Shown here: piece by piece, positions 12,997 through 25,240 of the stretch | Position numbering within the stretch: position 1 is the stretch's first letter | Layout: the number at the start of each line of letters is the position of its first letter | Assembly (NCBI GenBank): GCA_028551475.1 | Contig: CM052361.1 | Coordinates: 5,587,501 to 5,651,500, forward strand | Source of the DNA: Casuarina equisetifolia | Lineage: Eukaryota > Streptophyta > Magnoliopsida > Fagales > Casuarinaceae | Length of the DNA stretch: 64,000 nucleotides | Direction of reading: 5' to 3' | Program-made: the position numbers and the translations under genes | The notes under the pieces: generated by a model | What the model saw: only the letters and a program-made list of their open reading frames with translations | Told to the model about the DNA's origin: nothing | Database searches by the model: none

Positions 12997-13269
12997 TGAA
13001 GAATTTGATGAACTCTTGTATGTTTGGAACAAAAGTTTATTTACTGATCAAGCAAAACCAAAACTAGTTACAAGAGAAAACAAAGCCGTAGAGAGAAGAA
13101 CTCTTAATGTGTGGCTATTATGATTTACATGTTAACCTAAGAGACTATATATAAACATAAATGAGGCTTATACAAGGGAAACCCTAATATCTCATAATAT
13201 AGGAAAATATATTGGGCCTTATTCTAAGCGCAATATATGGTAACATAAATATAAAATCTTCAACCTTCA
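12997..13269 (-). repeat. Right (5') LTR of the copia element
   Basis: 273-bp LTR, nearly identical to the left copy, followed by the target duplication GTCCC. Confidence 0.9.
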
Positions 13270-13274
13270 ACAGT

Positions 13275-14940
13275 CCCAGAAAACAAATATCGCTTTCGGC
13301 GGTACAAAAATCAAAATCCAATATGAACTCCGTCGCAGCTCTTCTTGACAGATTCTGCAGAAAACTAGACCACAATGCTTACGACTCTTTGAATAAAACA
13401 GACAACAGCTATCGAGGGTGGCTTCCATGGCAGCAACAAGTGGCAACGATTGCTAATACAAATTTTCAGATCATTCAGACCAGACATGGCATGTGGACAG
13501 CGCTGCAGCGACGTATAGCAACTAGGCTGCAGACTGTCTCTATAAGAACCATAGAAAACACACATTCTATGACTTCAACGACAACCAAAATCTAGACTTT
13601 CTTCGTCTTGTATTTTTCACTAGCGTGAAATTCAAAGTTACGTGTTGGAATTCAGACTGGTAACAGTCGTGAAGATATTTCTAGAACAGTTTGGAAAATG
13701 ATGGCGCTGGGAAGGAACCCCGACATGCTAGGGAAAAAAGTGTCGTCCCTATCCTTTTACAGCCTGACCTTCCTTCCTTTTAGGTGGATGCATTCTTAAT
13801 TGTTACCTACTTGACCGCTCGCTTACTCACACCTTCTTTGGATAAAGAATCACCATTCCAGAAACTGGTTGTAAGGACTACTGATTATTATTCAGAACTT
13901 TGATCCCTCCGAGGTGCCTACTTCTCTTTGTTAAAGCCTTGCGTCCCAAATCAGGTTACTTTTTGAAGCAACCTGTATATATTTCTTCTTTTTGCTTTGA
14001 TGAGGCTTGATCTTTTACCCACTTAGTACTCCAGCTTGCACTTTCCTACAGGTGCCTCTATTTTATATTGGTCGAATCTGTCACCCACTGTTTCTATTAA
14101 TTAAAGTTTGGCTTTTGATAATATTGACTCTCCCGTCGCTGTCCTCCTGCCACTTTAATCCAAAACGCCGGCTACCGAATCTCTCCTATGACGCCAATTC
14201 CAACCTAACCCTAACTCCTGTAATTTTCTTCCAACCTAATCCAAACTCCTGAAATTTTCTCTGTCCAAACATGATACAACCACTTCACATCATCAATATT
14301 TTACAGCAGTAACAGTTTTTAACTTAATGTCTCAAAGTTTTAATAATTTTTCTAATATCTAGCATGATATCATAACCTAGTCTCACATCTTGCTACCAAG
14401 CACCTAGTAAGGAGGGCGCCCGCAATCTTGGAAGTCAAGGTGGGGGTGGTCCTGTCTCAAGATAAGTATGAGAGCCTGGCCTTATAAGTAAACTATTGCC
14501 TCCACCCACAAGGTTAGCCTTTTGCGGAAAGGATAGTTCATGAGATTTGACATGGAAGCCAACCCAACCCAACCCAATTTAATCCCTCAGCAAGTGTCCC
14601 GATAGGTTTATAGGGCTCACAATCTTTGGTAAGCAAAGGAGGTCCACTACAACAATAGTGTCATGACTGAGGTTGGGGAGGATGTCACGCCCTACCATTA
14701 AGTGTCCGGTAGGCAAGGAGCCCACAATCCCAGTAGGCAGGGAAGAGCATCGCCTTATAAGTGAATTGGTGCCTCCACCCACTAAGTCAACCTTTCGGAA
14801 AAAAAAAAAAACCTAGTCCGTTACACTAATCCTTCTTAGCACTCATTTGGGTAAATCTAGAATTTGTGCAAAAGGTGATGCTACAAAATGGTCTAGATTG
14901 AATAATTACAATCAGGGGACGTGTTTTGTAAAGGTAAATC
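13275..14940. other. Spacer without a supported gene
   Basis: Before the copia insertion this sequence was continuous with 6979-7541. There is a 128-codon open frame around 13212-13595, part of which lies in the LTR, with no family resemblance. At 14400-14800 two similar phrases (AAGTGTCC plus GGTAGGCAAGGAGCCCACAATC-like text and a 'CCTTATAAGT..TGCCTCCACCCAC' phrase) occur twice, so that part is probably repeat-derived. No gene is called. Confidence 0.4.
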
Positions 14941-15640
14941 TTAGTTCAATCTCGATAAAAGAACAATTACAATGCAATTAGGGGGCATATTAAAAAATAA
15001 TATGAATTTGTCTCACATTGCTAAGCAATTCGTTGAGAATCTAAATTTTATCTTGCAATCTTTTATTTGTGGGCAAAGATTTTTATAAAAAATGTTACCT
15101 TACACTTGAAGCAAAGAGGTGTATTAAGTTCCACATAAAAAGTATAAAAACCTAGAAAGTAGTTTATAAAGAAATAAGATCCTTCACTTATACCTTAGGA
15201 TCTAAAGTTAGATATAAACTACTTTTTTATAATTTGTAGCATATGATTTGAGAGCCCAAATTCTCCTTAATGAGTAAGCTCAAAATTCACATAAGAAAGT
15301 AGTATTGGAGAATGATTTGGATTGAATTATTACAACAAGACAAGAGAATGTATTAAATAAACAACATGAAATTGTTATCCCACAATACTAAGGAACACAT
15401 TGAGAACTAGGCTTTATCTCTAGTCCCTCATTCATAAACAAAAGTTTTCATGAAAAGTATTGTCTTACATGAAAGAATGGAGGTGAATTAAATCGCATAT
15501 GAAAAATATAAAATCTTGAAAGATAGTTCGTAAAGAGAATAATTTATACATTTAATGCTTGAAGGTTTCAAGTCATATATGAACATATTTCTCTAATTTT
15601 TAACATCATATTATATATTTTTCATAGGTTGATTAATTTT
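14940..15640. repeat. Degenerate tandem duplication, period ~375 bp
   Basis: Two diverged copies in the same order: 'GAATTATTACAA' text, 'TCTCACATTGCTAAG' (versus 'TCCCACAATACTAAG'), 'GAGAATCT..TTTATCT', 'AAAGATTTTTAT', 'GTCTTACA.GAA', 'GGTGTATTAA', and a 'TATAAAA.CTAGAAAG' ending. First copy about 14940-15240, second about 15320-15620. Non-coding in every frame; class unknown. Confidence 0.5.
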
Positions 15641-17160
15641 TTAAAACACTTAAATCCGGTCATTGAATCCGCAACAATTCGGATTATTCTCACCAGTTCC
15701 TTTCAACAAAAGCATTTTCAAGTGGGTATCTCTTGTCTTTCGGCCTACAATTTTAAAAGAACAAGATTCGATACACAATCCAACATAGCGACTTTGAGGA
15801 TCCATAGCCCCCGGATTTCCTTACTGCTCCGCGGGATTTTGTCCGTCTTTCTCTTACGCGTTGGCGTGTGTGTGGCCGCAGTCCCTCGCACGGCTTCACA
15901 TTCCCAAGAAGAAAACGCCTATCCATCCCCAGTCATTGACTCGTCTTCCTCACCCATCAAGCGCCTCTCTGTGCGTGTCCTTCGCGGGTCTCAAACCGCG
16001 TACGCCTCCACTATCTCGAACTTTCTGCTTACCTAATGGTTTGAACGCCAGTCACTTGATCCGACTTCCAAATGGGGATAAAGAAAGACCAAGACTTGTG
16101 AGTCAGGGTAGAAACTGGGTGCAGCAACGCGTGAGCCAAGCTTGACCCTATTTCCAACGTACATCAATGGTGCTGACGAGTAATGCCGATGACTCTTTCA
16201 AACGATAACCCATCTGTAAAACGAAGGGCAGAAGTAATACTTGAGGCACTGTTTTTGCTGTTGTCAAGTAGGACAAGTGTAAAATCGATGCACGGGAAAA
16301 GGAACACGATGACAAAAAAAGTAGATGTTGTGCTGGAAGCGTCTAGGTTTGTGAGCTTGGAATTAGTCTAAAACCTTTAATTGCTTTCAAGCCATTGACC
16401 TTCTCCCATTAGATTATGGAGAGATGTGTTGAAAAGACCTTGCTTTTCGTACAGATTGATCTGTCATTTCTAAGGAGACTCGTTACTTTTGTTGACTAGA
16501 GTATTAAGTTCTAGAATTTAATATTTGGTCATATTATTATTATTTCACAAAGCCGACATGAACCTAATATTCAAGTCATAATGCTACATTGGTTAAAAAT
16601 TTTAAAACTCATTAAAGAATAATAATAAACATGGCAAATACGGATATTAGGATCCATTTTCACCTAATCTACCTCGTCTTATGTTTCTATTCATAAAGGG
16701 TTTGATATAGAAATATAATAATTTGTGAGTTAACAGTTAAGCCAAAAATAAATCTAAGAATTAATAAAATTTGTTATTATATAAACATAAATAATATTTA
16801 TTTCTTAACAATATAAGCTTATTAGTTGCATCTTAGTGTACTCTCCACTGTAATAATCAAATTATCATAAAATTATATTATGTGAATAATACGTAGGTTC
16901 AAATTAATAAGTTTTTATAAGTGTACGAATGAGAATTTTTATTATAACATTAGGTTAAAAAATTTATTATTTAATCTAAAAATTATTTTAAGAATTAGTA
17001 AAAATTATTATGATATATAAAAAAATAATATATCTTTTAACAAAAGCTTAATAAAAAAGATAATTGAAATAATAAATGTCATACAAAAAACAAGAAGAAC
17101 AATTATGATTTGGGCCAAGTAGTATTGAGCAGCCCAGAGAGAGTCCCACAATCCACCGAC
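15641..17160. other. Spacer; moderately GC-rich patch then AT-rich DNA
   Basis: 15660-16145 is richer in C and holds overlapping open frames without recognisable homology; it may be an old gene relic. 16480-17100 is very AT-rich with short repeated words such as TTATTATT and AAATAATA. No supported gene. Confidence 0.4.
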
Positions 17161-17163
17161 TGG

Positions 17164-17340
17164 TTGACACAAATTAAGCCAGCTAGTCAACACCTAATAG
17201 CCAGTGAAGCCTTTGGCCGAGTGACAGCTTGAAAATCCATTCAACGGTCAACATTCAAACAATGCAACGTTCCATTCTTGCTTTTAACAAATTTCTTTCT
17301 ACATCTTTCTTTTTCCCCGCCTTACCGGCTAGCTTTGACT
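17164..17340 (+). promoter_or_regulatory. W-box cluster upstream of the U-box ligase gene
   Basis: Three W-boxes (TTGACC/T) and one near match occur in 177 bases: TTGACA at 17164, TTGACT on the minus strand at 17185-17190, TTGACC on the minus strand at 17246-17251, and TTGACT at 17335-17340. WRKY factors bind this motif, and parsley CMPG1, a relative of the downstream gene, is elicitor-induced through W-boxes. That these sites work here is inferred. Confidence 0.5.
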
Positions 17341-17390
17341 CGTCAATGAAAAGGAATACTTCGTGATAAAGATGCCAGGATTTTAGGCGT

Positions 17391-17396
17391 ATATAA
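17391..17396 (+). promoter_or_regulatory. Probable TATA box of the U-box ligase gene
   Basis: ATATAAG-type box 72 bases before the start codon, just after the W-box cluster. Spacing allows a short 5' leader starting near 17420-17425. Confidence 0.55.
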
Positions 17397-17467
17397 GTAC
17401 CCGTAAGCCCCATCGCCTTTCTCAACAAGCAAACCAAACACTTTGTCGGATTCAAACACTTGCAACG

Positions 17468-18793
17468 ATGACTCTATCTTGGAGGAGAAGGACCAGCCAT
17501 GGAGGCAAGAAGCACAGCCTGGCTTTGAGTGCCGGTTTAGACACAGAGGTCAGAATTCCGAACGACTTTCGGTGCCCGATTTCGCTGGACTTGATGAAGG
17601 ATCCTGTGGCCATATCCACGGGGATAACGTATGATCGAGAGAGCATCGAGAAGTGGATCGAAGCGGGGAACCAAACCTGTCCCGTCACTAATCAGGTGTT
17701 GACGAGCTTCGAGCAAATCCCAAACCATGCACTTCGTAAGATGATTCAGGACTGGTGTGTTGCGAATCGTTCTTCCGGGATTGAAAGAATCCCAACGCCA
17801 CGAATTCCGGTAACCCAGTATGAGGTTTTGGAGATCTGTTCAAGAATTGCGGTCTCAACTCAACGTGGGGATCACAAGAAGTGCCTGCAGTTGATGCTGA
17901 AGATCAAGGCATGGGGAAAGGAGAGCGAGCGTAACAAGCGATGCATTGTGAACAGCGGAACTGGCCATGTTTTGGCGGATTCTTTCCATTCTTTTGCCAG
18001 TGTTTCAGTTGAGAAACACTTGGACTTGTTGAAGGAGATCTTATCAATCTCTAGGTGGATGTTCCCACTTGATGAAGAAGGCCAGTCGAAATTAGGATCA
18101 CCAGCATCTTTAGGTTGCATGGTATGGCTTTTGAAAGGTAGGGATCTTTCAGCAAGGCAAAACGCGGTGTTAGTCCTCAAAGAGCTTCTTTCTTTGAATC
18201 AAAGACACGTTCATGCCCTGGCAGAGATTGAAGGAGTCGCTGAAGCTTTAGTTGAGATAATCAGGGACCCGATTTGTGCTAAGGCTACCAAGGCCTCTTT
18301 AACAGTTATCTTCTACATGATTTCTCCATCTGCTGTCAGTCGGAGATTCACTTCAAGATTTGCTGAACTGGGTGTAGTTTCGCTAGTACTCGAAATTGTC
18401 GTCGATGCGGAAAGAGGAACCAGTGAGAGGGCCTTAGGCGTTTTGGCTGGAATGTGCGACTGCAAAGAAGCTATAGAAGAGGCCTCTAAGAATGCTCTAA
18501 CCATGCCTCTTTTGGTGAAGAAGATCTTAAGGGTATCAGAGTTGGCGACGGAGTTTGCAGTCTCCATTCTCTGGAAGCTCTGCCGAAACGATGACAAGAA
18601 CGAGCGTGGTGTCTTGCTCGAGGCACTTCAAGCGAATGCCTTCCAGAAGCTTCTGGTTCTCTTGCAGGTCGGTTGCGGGGAGAGCATAAAGACAAAGGTC
18701 ACTGAGATGTTGAAAACCTTGAATCTTCACAGGGAGAGGTTGGGCTGTGTTGATTCATCAATGGATTTCAAGTATCTCAAGAGACCATTTTGA
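17468..18793 (+). CDS. PUB21-like: U-box E3 ubiquitin ligase, PUB20/21 (CMPG1) type
   Basis: Plant U-box/ARM ubiquitin ligase. It moves ubiquitin from an E2 to targets; relatives act in immune signalling and are quickly induced by elicitors. Single exon, 441 residues, about the usual length. The start MTLSWRRR matches the basic N-terminus of this subfamily. The U-box spans about residues 33-107, with IPNDFRCPISLDLMKDPVAI, TGITYDRESIEKWI and the CPVTN turn that holds the fold without zinc. After a linker (RIPTPRIPVTQ), residues about 130-420 are helical ARM-like repeats (NAVLVLKELLSLN, ASLTVIFYMIS, ERALGVLAGMCDCKEAIEE, FAVSILWKLCRND). The frame is intact. W-boxes and a TATA box lie upstream. 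PUB20 and PUB21 cannot be told apart without a tree. Confidence 0.95.
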   Translation: MTLSWRRRTSHGGKKHSLALSAGLDTEVRIPNDFRCPISLDLMKDPVAISTGITYDRESIEKWIEAGNQTCPVTNQVLTSFEQIPNHALRKMIQDWCVANRSSGIERIPTPRIPVTQYEVLEICSRIAVSTQRGDHKKCLQLMLKIKAWGKESERNKRCIVNSGTGHVLADSFHSFASVSVEKHLDLLKEILSISRWMFPLDEEGQSKLGSPASLGCMVWLLKGRDLSARQNAVLVLKELLSLNQRHVHALAEIEGVAEALVEIIRDPICAKATKASLTVIFYMISPSAVSRRFTSRFAELGVVSLVLEIVVDAERGTSERALGVLAGMCDCKEAIEEASKNALTMPLLVKKILRVSELATEFAVSILWKLCRNDDKNERGVLLEALQANAFQKLLVLLQVGCGESIKTKVTEMLKTLNLHRERLGCVDSSMDFKYLKRPF

Positions 18794-20280
18794 TTCATCA
18801 GAATACTTCTCTTTTTGTTGTGAATTCAGCTTACAGAAGAAAACATGTATAAACTTACAAGTAGAAAGTGTATAAAAAGAACAAAAAAGGTTTCCCAATT
18901 ATTCATTCTGTCAAATTTACATCCATTCCAATGGTTTTGAGAATTTTTCTTCATGAGCTTATTGTTTATATTTTCATTCCTGAGATGCTTCCAGCTTCGA
19001 AAGTTATTTGCAATGTCACGATTCAAATAAATTGATCTCTAACTAGTTAACAAATTTAAACCTTTTGGTGTGATGGTTGGGTTAGAAAACATTACATATC
19101 CTAACCAAATAGCATATCCTGGCTAGGATGCCTATACAAGAATTTAAGTTGTGGCCACAACACATCCCCCGAGAGTAAGAAGAAAAAGGAAAGAAATCGG
19201 GAAAAATAATATGGTCAAAAAACGATGCTAATCCATCTGGGTTTGCTTGTTCTTTTGGCTGGCGAGTTGACAGGCGCACTTCAGATAAAGGAAAGGCATC
19301 CGGTGCAATCTGAATCGCTGGAGGGCACCTGGACCATAAAGTTCCAACCAAAAGAATAAAAAAAGGCAACGATGGCATGGCCCAAGGCAATCAAAATCCG
19401 GCAGATGTTGATAGGGAATGGAGAATTATGCAGGAGAAATGGGGGAAAATTAGCTGTAACCTAACTTTGGCGCTAAGGAAGGGCATAAATGGGAAATTTC
19501 AAAGAGGAATGAAATGAGCACGTTCAATCAATTGCATTCAACTATCTATTATTCAAAAAAAAGAGAAGAAAAAGAAAACATATATTTTTCGGTGAAGCAT
19601 GCTTGATTCTTGAATGGGGTCGTCGAAATTAATGTCCATGAACTACTTCAGTACTGGAGGGCCAACCAACTTTGAACAGAGAGGGAAGACTACATTCGCA
19701 CGTTGTCAGAAAATGGACTTAATTGGATGCCGTTTGACTCAGCTGAAAGGTAAGAACAAGCAGCCTCTAGATGGGTCTTAAAGAATTGAACAGAAGAAAC
19801 ACATTGGCTTTTGATTGACCTGCGATTCTCGAAACTCCGTGACCTACCAAAAGCGGATGAAACTAAGAATTCGAGGGAGGAATAAGGTAAAAAAAGAAAA
19901 AGAATAATGAAAGAACGTGCTCCATGGACCGAAGGACTTACCAATGAAAGGTTTTCAGATCTGGGTACGGACAATTGACTGGCCTAAGCAGTGCCATACC
20001 ATCTGTGGCACATCAAGTACTCCTGGGAGCTGGACGGGGCTCGAGACTAAGGAGGTAATTAAGAGCTTCTAAATTAACCACTCATATAGATCTTGAGCAT
20101 GTGAATACCATTAGTGGTAATCATGGCCTCCATATGAAGCAAAAGGCGAATGATTCTAGTACTAATCTATTTTGGATGAATAAGGTGAATCCATATGAGC
20201 TAAGAATGAAACCAAACTTGAGGAATCTATTTAAGCCCCTCGAGTGCTCGACGAAGAAGGCACACCTCATGAGGTAATAG
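18794..20280. other. 3' UTR of the U-box gene and spacer
   Basis: The first 200 bases are probably 3' UTR. Two minus-strand open frames of about 100 codons (19082-19390 and 19690-19974) lack recognisable families and are not called. Sequence from about 20050 onward may already belong to the viral fossil, but I cannot see a clean left boundary. Confidence 0.4.
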
Positions 20281-20289
20281 GATTCATGC

Positions 20290-23200
20290 CTTTATGACTC
20301 GCTTTTCTTGGATTAATATCTTCATTTTGTTTGAACGAAAGTGTGATGAAAAATTCCTCATTTTGCCATAATGGCTTTAGATGTTTTTTGAGAAAATATG
20401 TATATCAGATTTATTCTTACATGGGTATTGAGCTAAGAAATGAAGGTACTACTTTTGCTCAGGCAGTGGATAAAGTAATTGCAAAATTTCATGGATGCCT
20501 ATAGCTATGGTGGTTTAATTTTAGAAGTCATGGTCAAGATGAAGTCCGTGCATCCAATGACATTAATCATTTCTTTGGACTCATTCATACTGAGTTCTTA
20601 GATTTTTTGGGAGATTCTATTGAACAAGCTCAAGAAGAATTGCTGAAGATCAATGTTGTTCTTTTAGTAGAAAAGACCTGGAGTGGCATTACAACATGTT
20701 CTCGGAAAGATTTTATCTAGTTGGTGGCTTTAATGATGTAAATCTCAAACAAGTCTATCTAAATTCTCTCCCTAATCCATTAGGGAAAGAAATACTGCAG
20801 AATCTCAATATGACAAAAGTTCTACTTACAGCAACCACCCTTGGTTGATTATATCAACAGACCTTGATTGCACTAGACCAATTGTGCAACAAGTACGAGT
20901 TCATCCAAAATCTCCAGTTTATGAGAAAGATTATCCACTCCAGTTGCCATAGACCAAACTTGCAAATTAAATGCAAAGGCTCAAACAAAAATTGTTATTG
21001 CTCTTCTAGATAGAAGCACCACAAGACCAAATTCATGCATTTCTCTAAACAATCCTATGGAAAAGAGAAGAAAAGGAGATTCCAGTTTTTTAAGAAGAAA
21101 AAATTCAGAGGGAAAAAACAAGGCACTAAGTGCTTTGTTTGCAAGAAAGAAGGTCATTTTGCAAATCAATGTCCACAGAAAAAGAAGCGTGCTCAACTTA
21201 TTGATTCCCTCTATCAAGTTACACCATGGGACGAGGATGCTAATCTTGAATCTATATTTTTTTTAAGAAGACGAATAGGGCCCAAATACAATTCTCAAAG
21301 TAGCAGAGGAATATTTTGACATCGACTTTAACTCTGGTGATTCCTACTATGAAGATGAAGACTATCATTGCTACATGAAGATCCAAATTTGTCCTCTCTC
21401 AAGATTAAAGATCAGATTACTCCATCAGCACAAGTTTGGATTATTCCAGAAAAGTATGAGAAGCCAGTCAAAGTAATAACATTTTTTGATACAGGCTCTG
21501 TGGTTAGTTTCATGAAGCCAAAAGTATTGCCATAAGCTTACTGGAAGAAATGTTTCTAAATGTTTCGGGTTGCCAATGGTGACCTGTTTGAGGTTACTCT
21601 TAAAAGTAAGCCAGTCACTCTTAAACTCATTACTAGTTTTCAATTCACAACAACGTTCTACGACACTGACCTACCAGGCAAGGATGTTCTTGTTGGGTTT
21701 GATATTATTCCCAATCTCAAGAATGTTCATTGGACTTAAGAAGGTATGAAGATTGAAGGACATTTGCCCTTATGGACAGGGGTTCTAAACCTATTCCACA
21801 TCTTTGATGACTTATAACAACTCAAGATGAAAATTATTGAGACCAATTGTGCTGAAGGCCATACAGATTTTCTCAAAAAACATCCAAAGCCATTATGGCG
21901 AAATGAGGAATTCTTCATCACACTTCCGTTCAAATGGAATGAAGATATTAATCCAACAAAAGTGAGTCACAAAGGCATGAATCCTGAGCATTTGGCATTA
22001 GCTCAAGCTGAGCTGCAACAACTCTAGCTTGATGGCTTGATTGAGTCAACAAAGTCAGAATGGGCATGTGAAGCATTCTATGTCAATAAACGAGCAGAGC
22101 AAGCAAGAGGAAAATTGAGGCTAGTAATCAATTACAAGCTTTTAAATCATTTTCTCAGTGATGGTAAATTCTCATTGCCAAACCGTTCTACACTCTTTAC
22201 ACAATTTTCAGAGGCCTATATCTTTTCCAAGTTTGATCTCAAGGTAGGTTTTTGGAAACTTGGAGTAAAACTTGAAGAAAGACCCAAGACAGCTTTCTGT
22301 ATTCCAAACTCCCACTTCCAGTGGACAGTAATGCCATTCGGATTGAAGGTGGCACCATCCTTGTTTCAAAGAACAATGATGAAGATCCTTCGTCCAGTTC
22401 TCCATCATGCCCTAGTCTACATTGATGATATCCTATTATTCTCAAAAGATGAAGAATCCCATATAGATCTGCTTAAACAATTTTATGAATTAATGCAAAG
22501 ATATGCAATCATGCTGTTACAAAGAAAAATGATAATTGGTGTGCTAGATGTTGATTTTCTCAGGATGAAAATCTTGAAAGGTAGATACGAACTGCAACCC
22601 CATGTCACTTCACAGTTGCTTAAATTTCCCGATGTAGATATGACAGTGAAGCAAGTACAACAGTTCTTGGGTATTATTAACTATATGGCAAACTTTATCA
22701 AGAAAGTAGTTGAATACACTACACTGTTATCTCAATTGATGAAAAAAGAGCCCCTAGCATGGAACCCAGCGCATACTTGATGTGTCAAGACACTAAAAGC
22801 CCTAACTCAAAAGCTACCACCACTCCAAATTCCAGATAAAGGCAAAAGAGTATTACATATTGATACTAGTGATCTTTATTGGGGAGCGATCTTACTAAAA
22901 AAGACCAATGGAAAAGAAGAATTTGTGGATACAAAAGTGGTGTATTCAAAGAATCTGAGCGTCATTATCATTCCACTTTCAAAGAGATTTTGGTTTGAAA
23001 AGTTTCAATTCCATCTTATTGACTATCAGTTCTTAATTGAAATGGACTATTCAGCATTCCCAAAAATGTTATAGTTCAAGCAAAAGGTAATTCTCTAGCC
23101 ACAATTGTTACGCTGGGCCAACTAGTTCAGCCAATATAAATTTGAGGTGAGGCATATCAAAGGAAAACACGATGTCCTGAGTGATTTCCTTTCTCGACCT

Positions 23201-24693
23201 TCCAAACCTCCCCTCACCCTTTCCATCCACAAATGTCCTCATCTTCCTTCGTAGTTGCAGAAACTATAGAAGAAAAAACTCCCAATAATCTAAAACAAAT
23301 ATTAGCTGAACTATTGGATATCTTACCTACTACAATAAAAGGGAGCATTATTGATGATGCTCTACTTAGGTTTACTATTACCAGGATCCATGTTTACCAA
23401 AGGATACTTCTCAGGCTTTATGGTGTGTCAAGCTCTCCAGTCTAATGGATAGACTGGCATCCAACTTATCCTTTTCTTAATGTCTTCTATGGCCTATGCT
23501 TACACACAATATCGTTCCCAAAGGAAGCCTTTTGTCTATTATGGTATCTTGCTCAAGTCTACAAAATCAACATGATCTTTTACAAACCATGGTTGACCAA
23601 TTTTTTAAGAAGATTTCCCACAAGAAACCAAAGTCCCTTTTTCCAAAAATGGCTCTTCCTATTCTCTACTGAAGCAAACTGGTTACAAGAACTCAGGCAC
23701 ATGACAAACTGTTCTTATATCCTCACGACGTTTCATCTCAAAGATCATCTCTACATGGATAAGAATAAGTCATGTGTAAATATTTTACCATCTAAATCCC
23801 TGTTAGGAAAGTACAACCAAAACCCTTTCAACAATATCCACTGTTCCAATCATAGAAACTGAAAGGACATCCGGGAAGCAATGTGCCATGTCAATAACAT
23901 CTATCCTACAACAATACCATAGGAGTTGTTTAATCCTTTCTTTTTCAATGAAGACGGACATGCAAACAAGACCGAAATCCTATTTCTAGAGCATTATCGA
24001 CTCTATCTCAGGAGAGTATAAGCTTTTCATTTTATCACTGATGAAGATTTCTGGATGGAGACTTTTGAAGATTTAAATTTTTCATATCCTCTAAATCCAG
24101 AGTCTTATGACTTTCAGTCTGAAGCTGTTGAAGAAGAGTTTGCACCAAAGACCATGGCCAAATAGATTCGTCTCACAAATCAAGAAGGAATATGGGCACG
24201 CAAAATTAATCATGAACTTTGAGGACTTGACCTTGATGTGGAAGATCAAAATTTGGATAACATGTTAGAAGCATGATGAAGATTTGATGTTGATCCGATG
24301 GGATTCTTTATGTATAATTAATAGTCTTACTTTTGTGTGGTGTGATGTGTGCTAGTCTATGATAGTGTATGTAAGGACTCCATGTAGGATTCTACCCTTG
24401 TAAAAAGTTAGGTGGTCAAAAAGAAAATTTTGAAAATGGGATGCCATTTTGAAAATTAGCTTTACCTAAGAGTAAAAGTAAGAAAGTTAGGTGAGTCTTG
24501 TAAGAAAGTTAGTTGTAAAACCTTTATATATAGAGGTCTTTGGCATGAAATGAGAATCAAGCTTTGGCATAACACTTTTCTCTTTATTCTCTTTATTCTC
24601 TCATTCTCCCATGAAATTCTCTCTCTCTTCATTCTTTCCACTCATTCCTAAAGCCTTCTCCATTCAAATACCTTTGCCTTAAGCACTCCAACC
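20290..24693 (+). mobile_element. Endogenous pararetrovirus fossil (Caulimoviridae, florendovirus/petuvirus-like)
   Basis: A long plus-strand relic. Order: capsid-like part (about 20380-20860), a CCHC knuckle CFVCKKEGHFANQC at about 21130-21170, protease-like region (about 21440-21740), reverse transcriptase (about 22030-22780) with FDLKVGFWKLGV, MPFGLKVAPSLFQ and YIDDILLFS, and an RNase H-like region (to about 23200). A second coding part follows to about 24270, then a non-coding end with a TATATATA promoter-like box near 24525 and a pyrimidine-rich leader. No LTRs and no integrase are present, which separates it from gypsy elements. Many breaks are present, so it is an old, dead copy. The genus is a guess from the RT and the presence of two coding parts. 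The left boundary is uncertain. Confidence 0.85.
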
Positions 24694-25240
24694 CTATACA
24701 ATCGAGAAAGAATATACAAGGTTGGAGTGCTTAAAGCAAAGGTATTTGAGTGGAGAAGGCTTTAAGAATGAATGAAAAGAATGGAGAGAGAGAGAGAGAA
24801 TTTCGTGGGAGAATGAGAGAATAGAGAGAATAGAGAGAAAAGTGTTATGCCAAAGCTTGATTCTCATTTCATGCCAAAGACCTCTATATATAAAGGTTTT
24901 ACAACTAACTTTCTTACAAGACTCACCTAACTTTCTTACTTTTACTCTTAGGTAAAGTTAATTTTCAAAATGGCATCCCATTTTCAAAATTTTCTTTTTG
25001 ACCACCTAACTTTTTACAAGGGTAGAATCCTACATGGAGTCCTTACATACACTATCATAGACTAGCACACATCACACCACACAAAAGTAAGACTATTAAT
25101 TATACATAAAGAATCCCATCAGATCAACATCAGATCTTCATCACGCTTCCAACATGTTATCCAAATTTTGATCTTCCACATCAAGGTCAAGTCCTCAAAG
25201 TTCATGATTAATTTTGCGTGCTCATATTCCCTCTTGATTT
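24178..25240. repeat. Long inverted repeat, arms ~520 bp, spacer 26 bp
   Basis: The left arm (24178-24693) and right arm (24720-25240) are near-identical reverse complements, separated by 26 bases. The arms hold the end of the viral second coding part plus the TATATATA box and leader, so two viral promoters point at each other. The GA/CT tract within the arms differs in length. A read-through transcript would fold into a long hairpin. Confidence 0.9.

Larger units (their letters stand above)
7542..13269 (-). mobile_element. Ty1/copia LTR retrotransposon, near full length, decayed
   Basis: A 5.7-kb element on the minus strand with LTRs at 7542-7817 and 12997-13269 and the perfect 5-bp target duplication GTCCC at 7537-7541 and 13270-13274. 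The primer-binding site (TGGTATCGAAGCC on the minus strand, about 12983-12996) adjoins the right LTR; the purine tract GAAGAGGGG adjoins the left LTR. The polyprotein starts at 12448. Order: Gag with two CCHC knuckles in a row, aspartic protease with DSGASDH, integrase with the HSRLGH zinc-binding region, reverse transcriptase with YVDDILITG, then RNase H. Integrase before RT defines copia. Gag to integrase lies at about 12450-9900 and RT to RNase H at about 9500-7830. The coding frame is broken about four times, so it is a fossil. The LTRs differ at roughly ten positions, so it is young. Confidence 0.95.

Noticed and set aside
19082-19974. Two minus-strand frames of about 100 codons, one with a signal-peptide-like start
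   Set aside because: No recognisable family, odd composition after the hydrophobic start, and no promoter or splice support.
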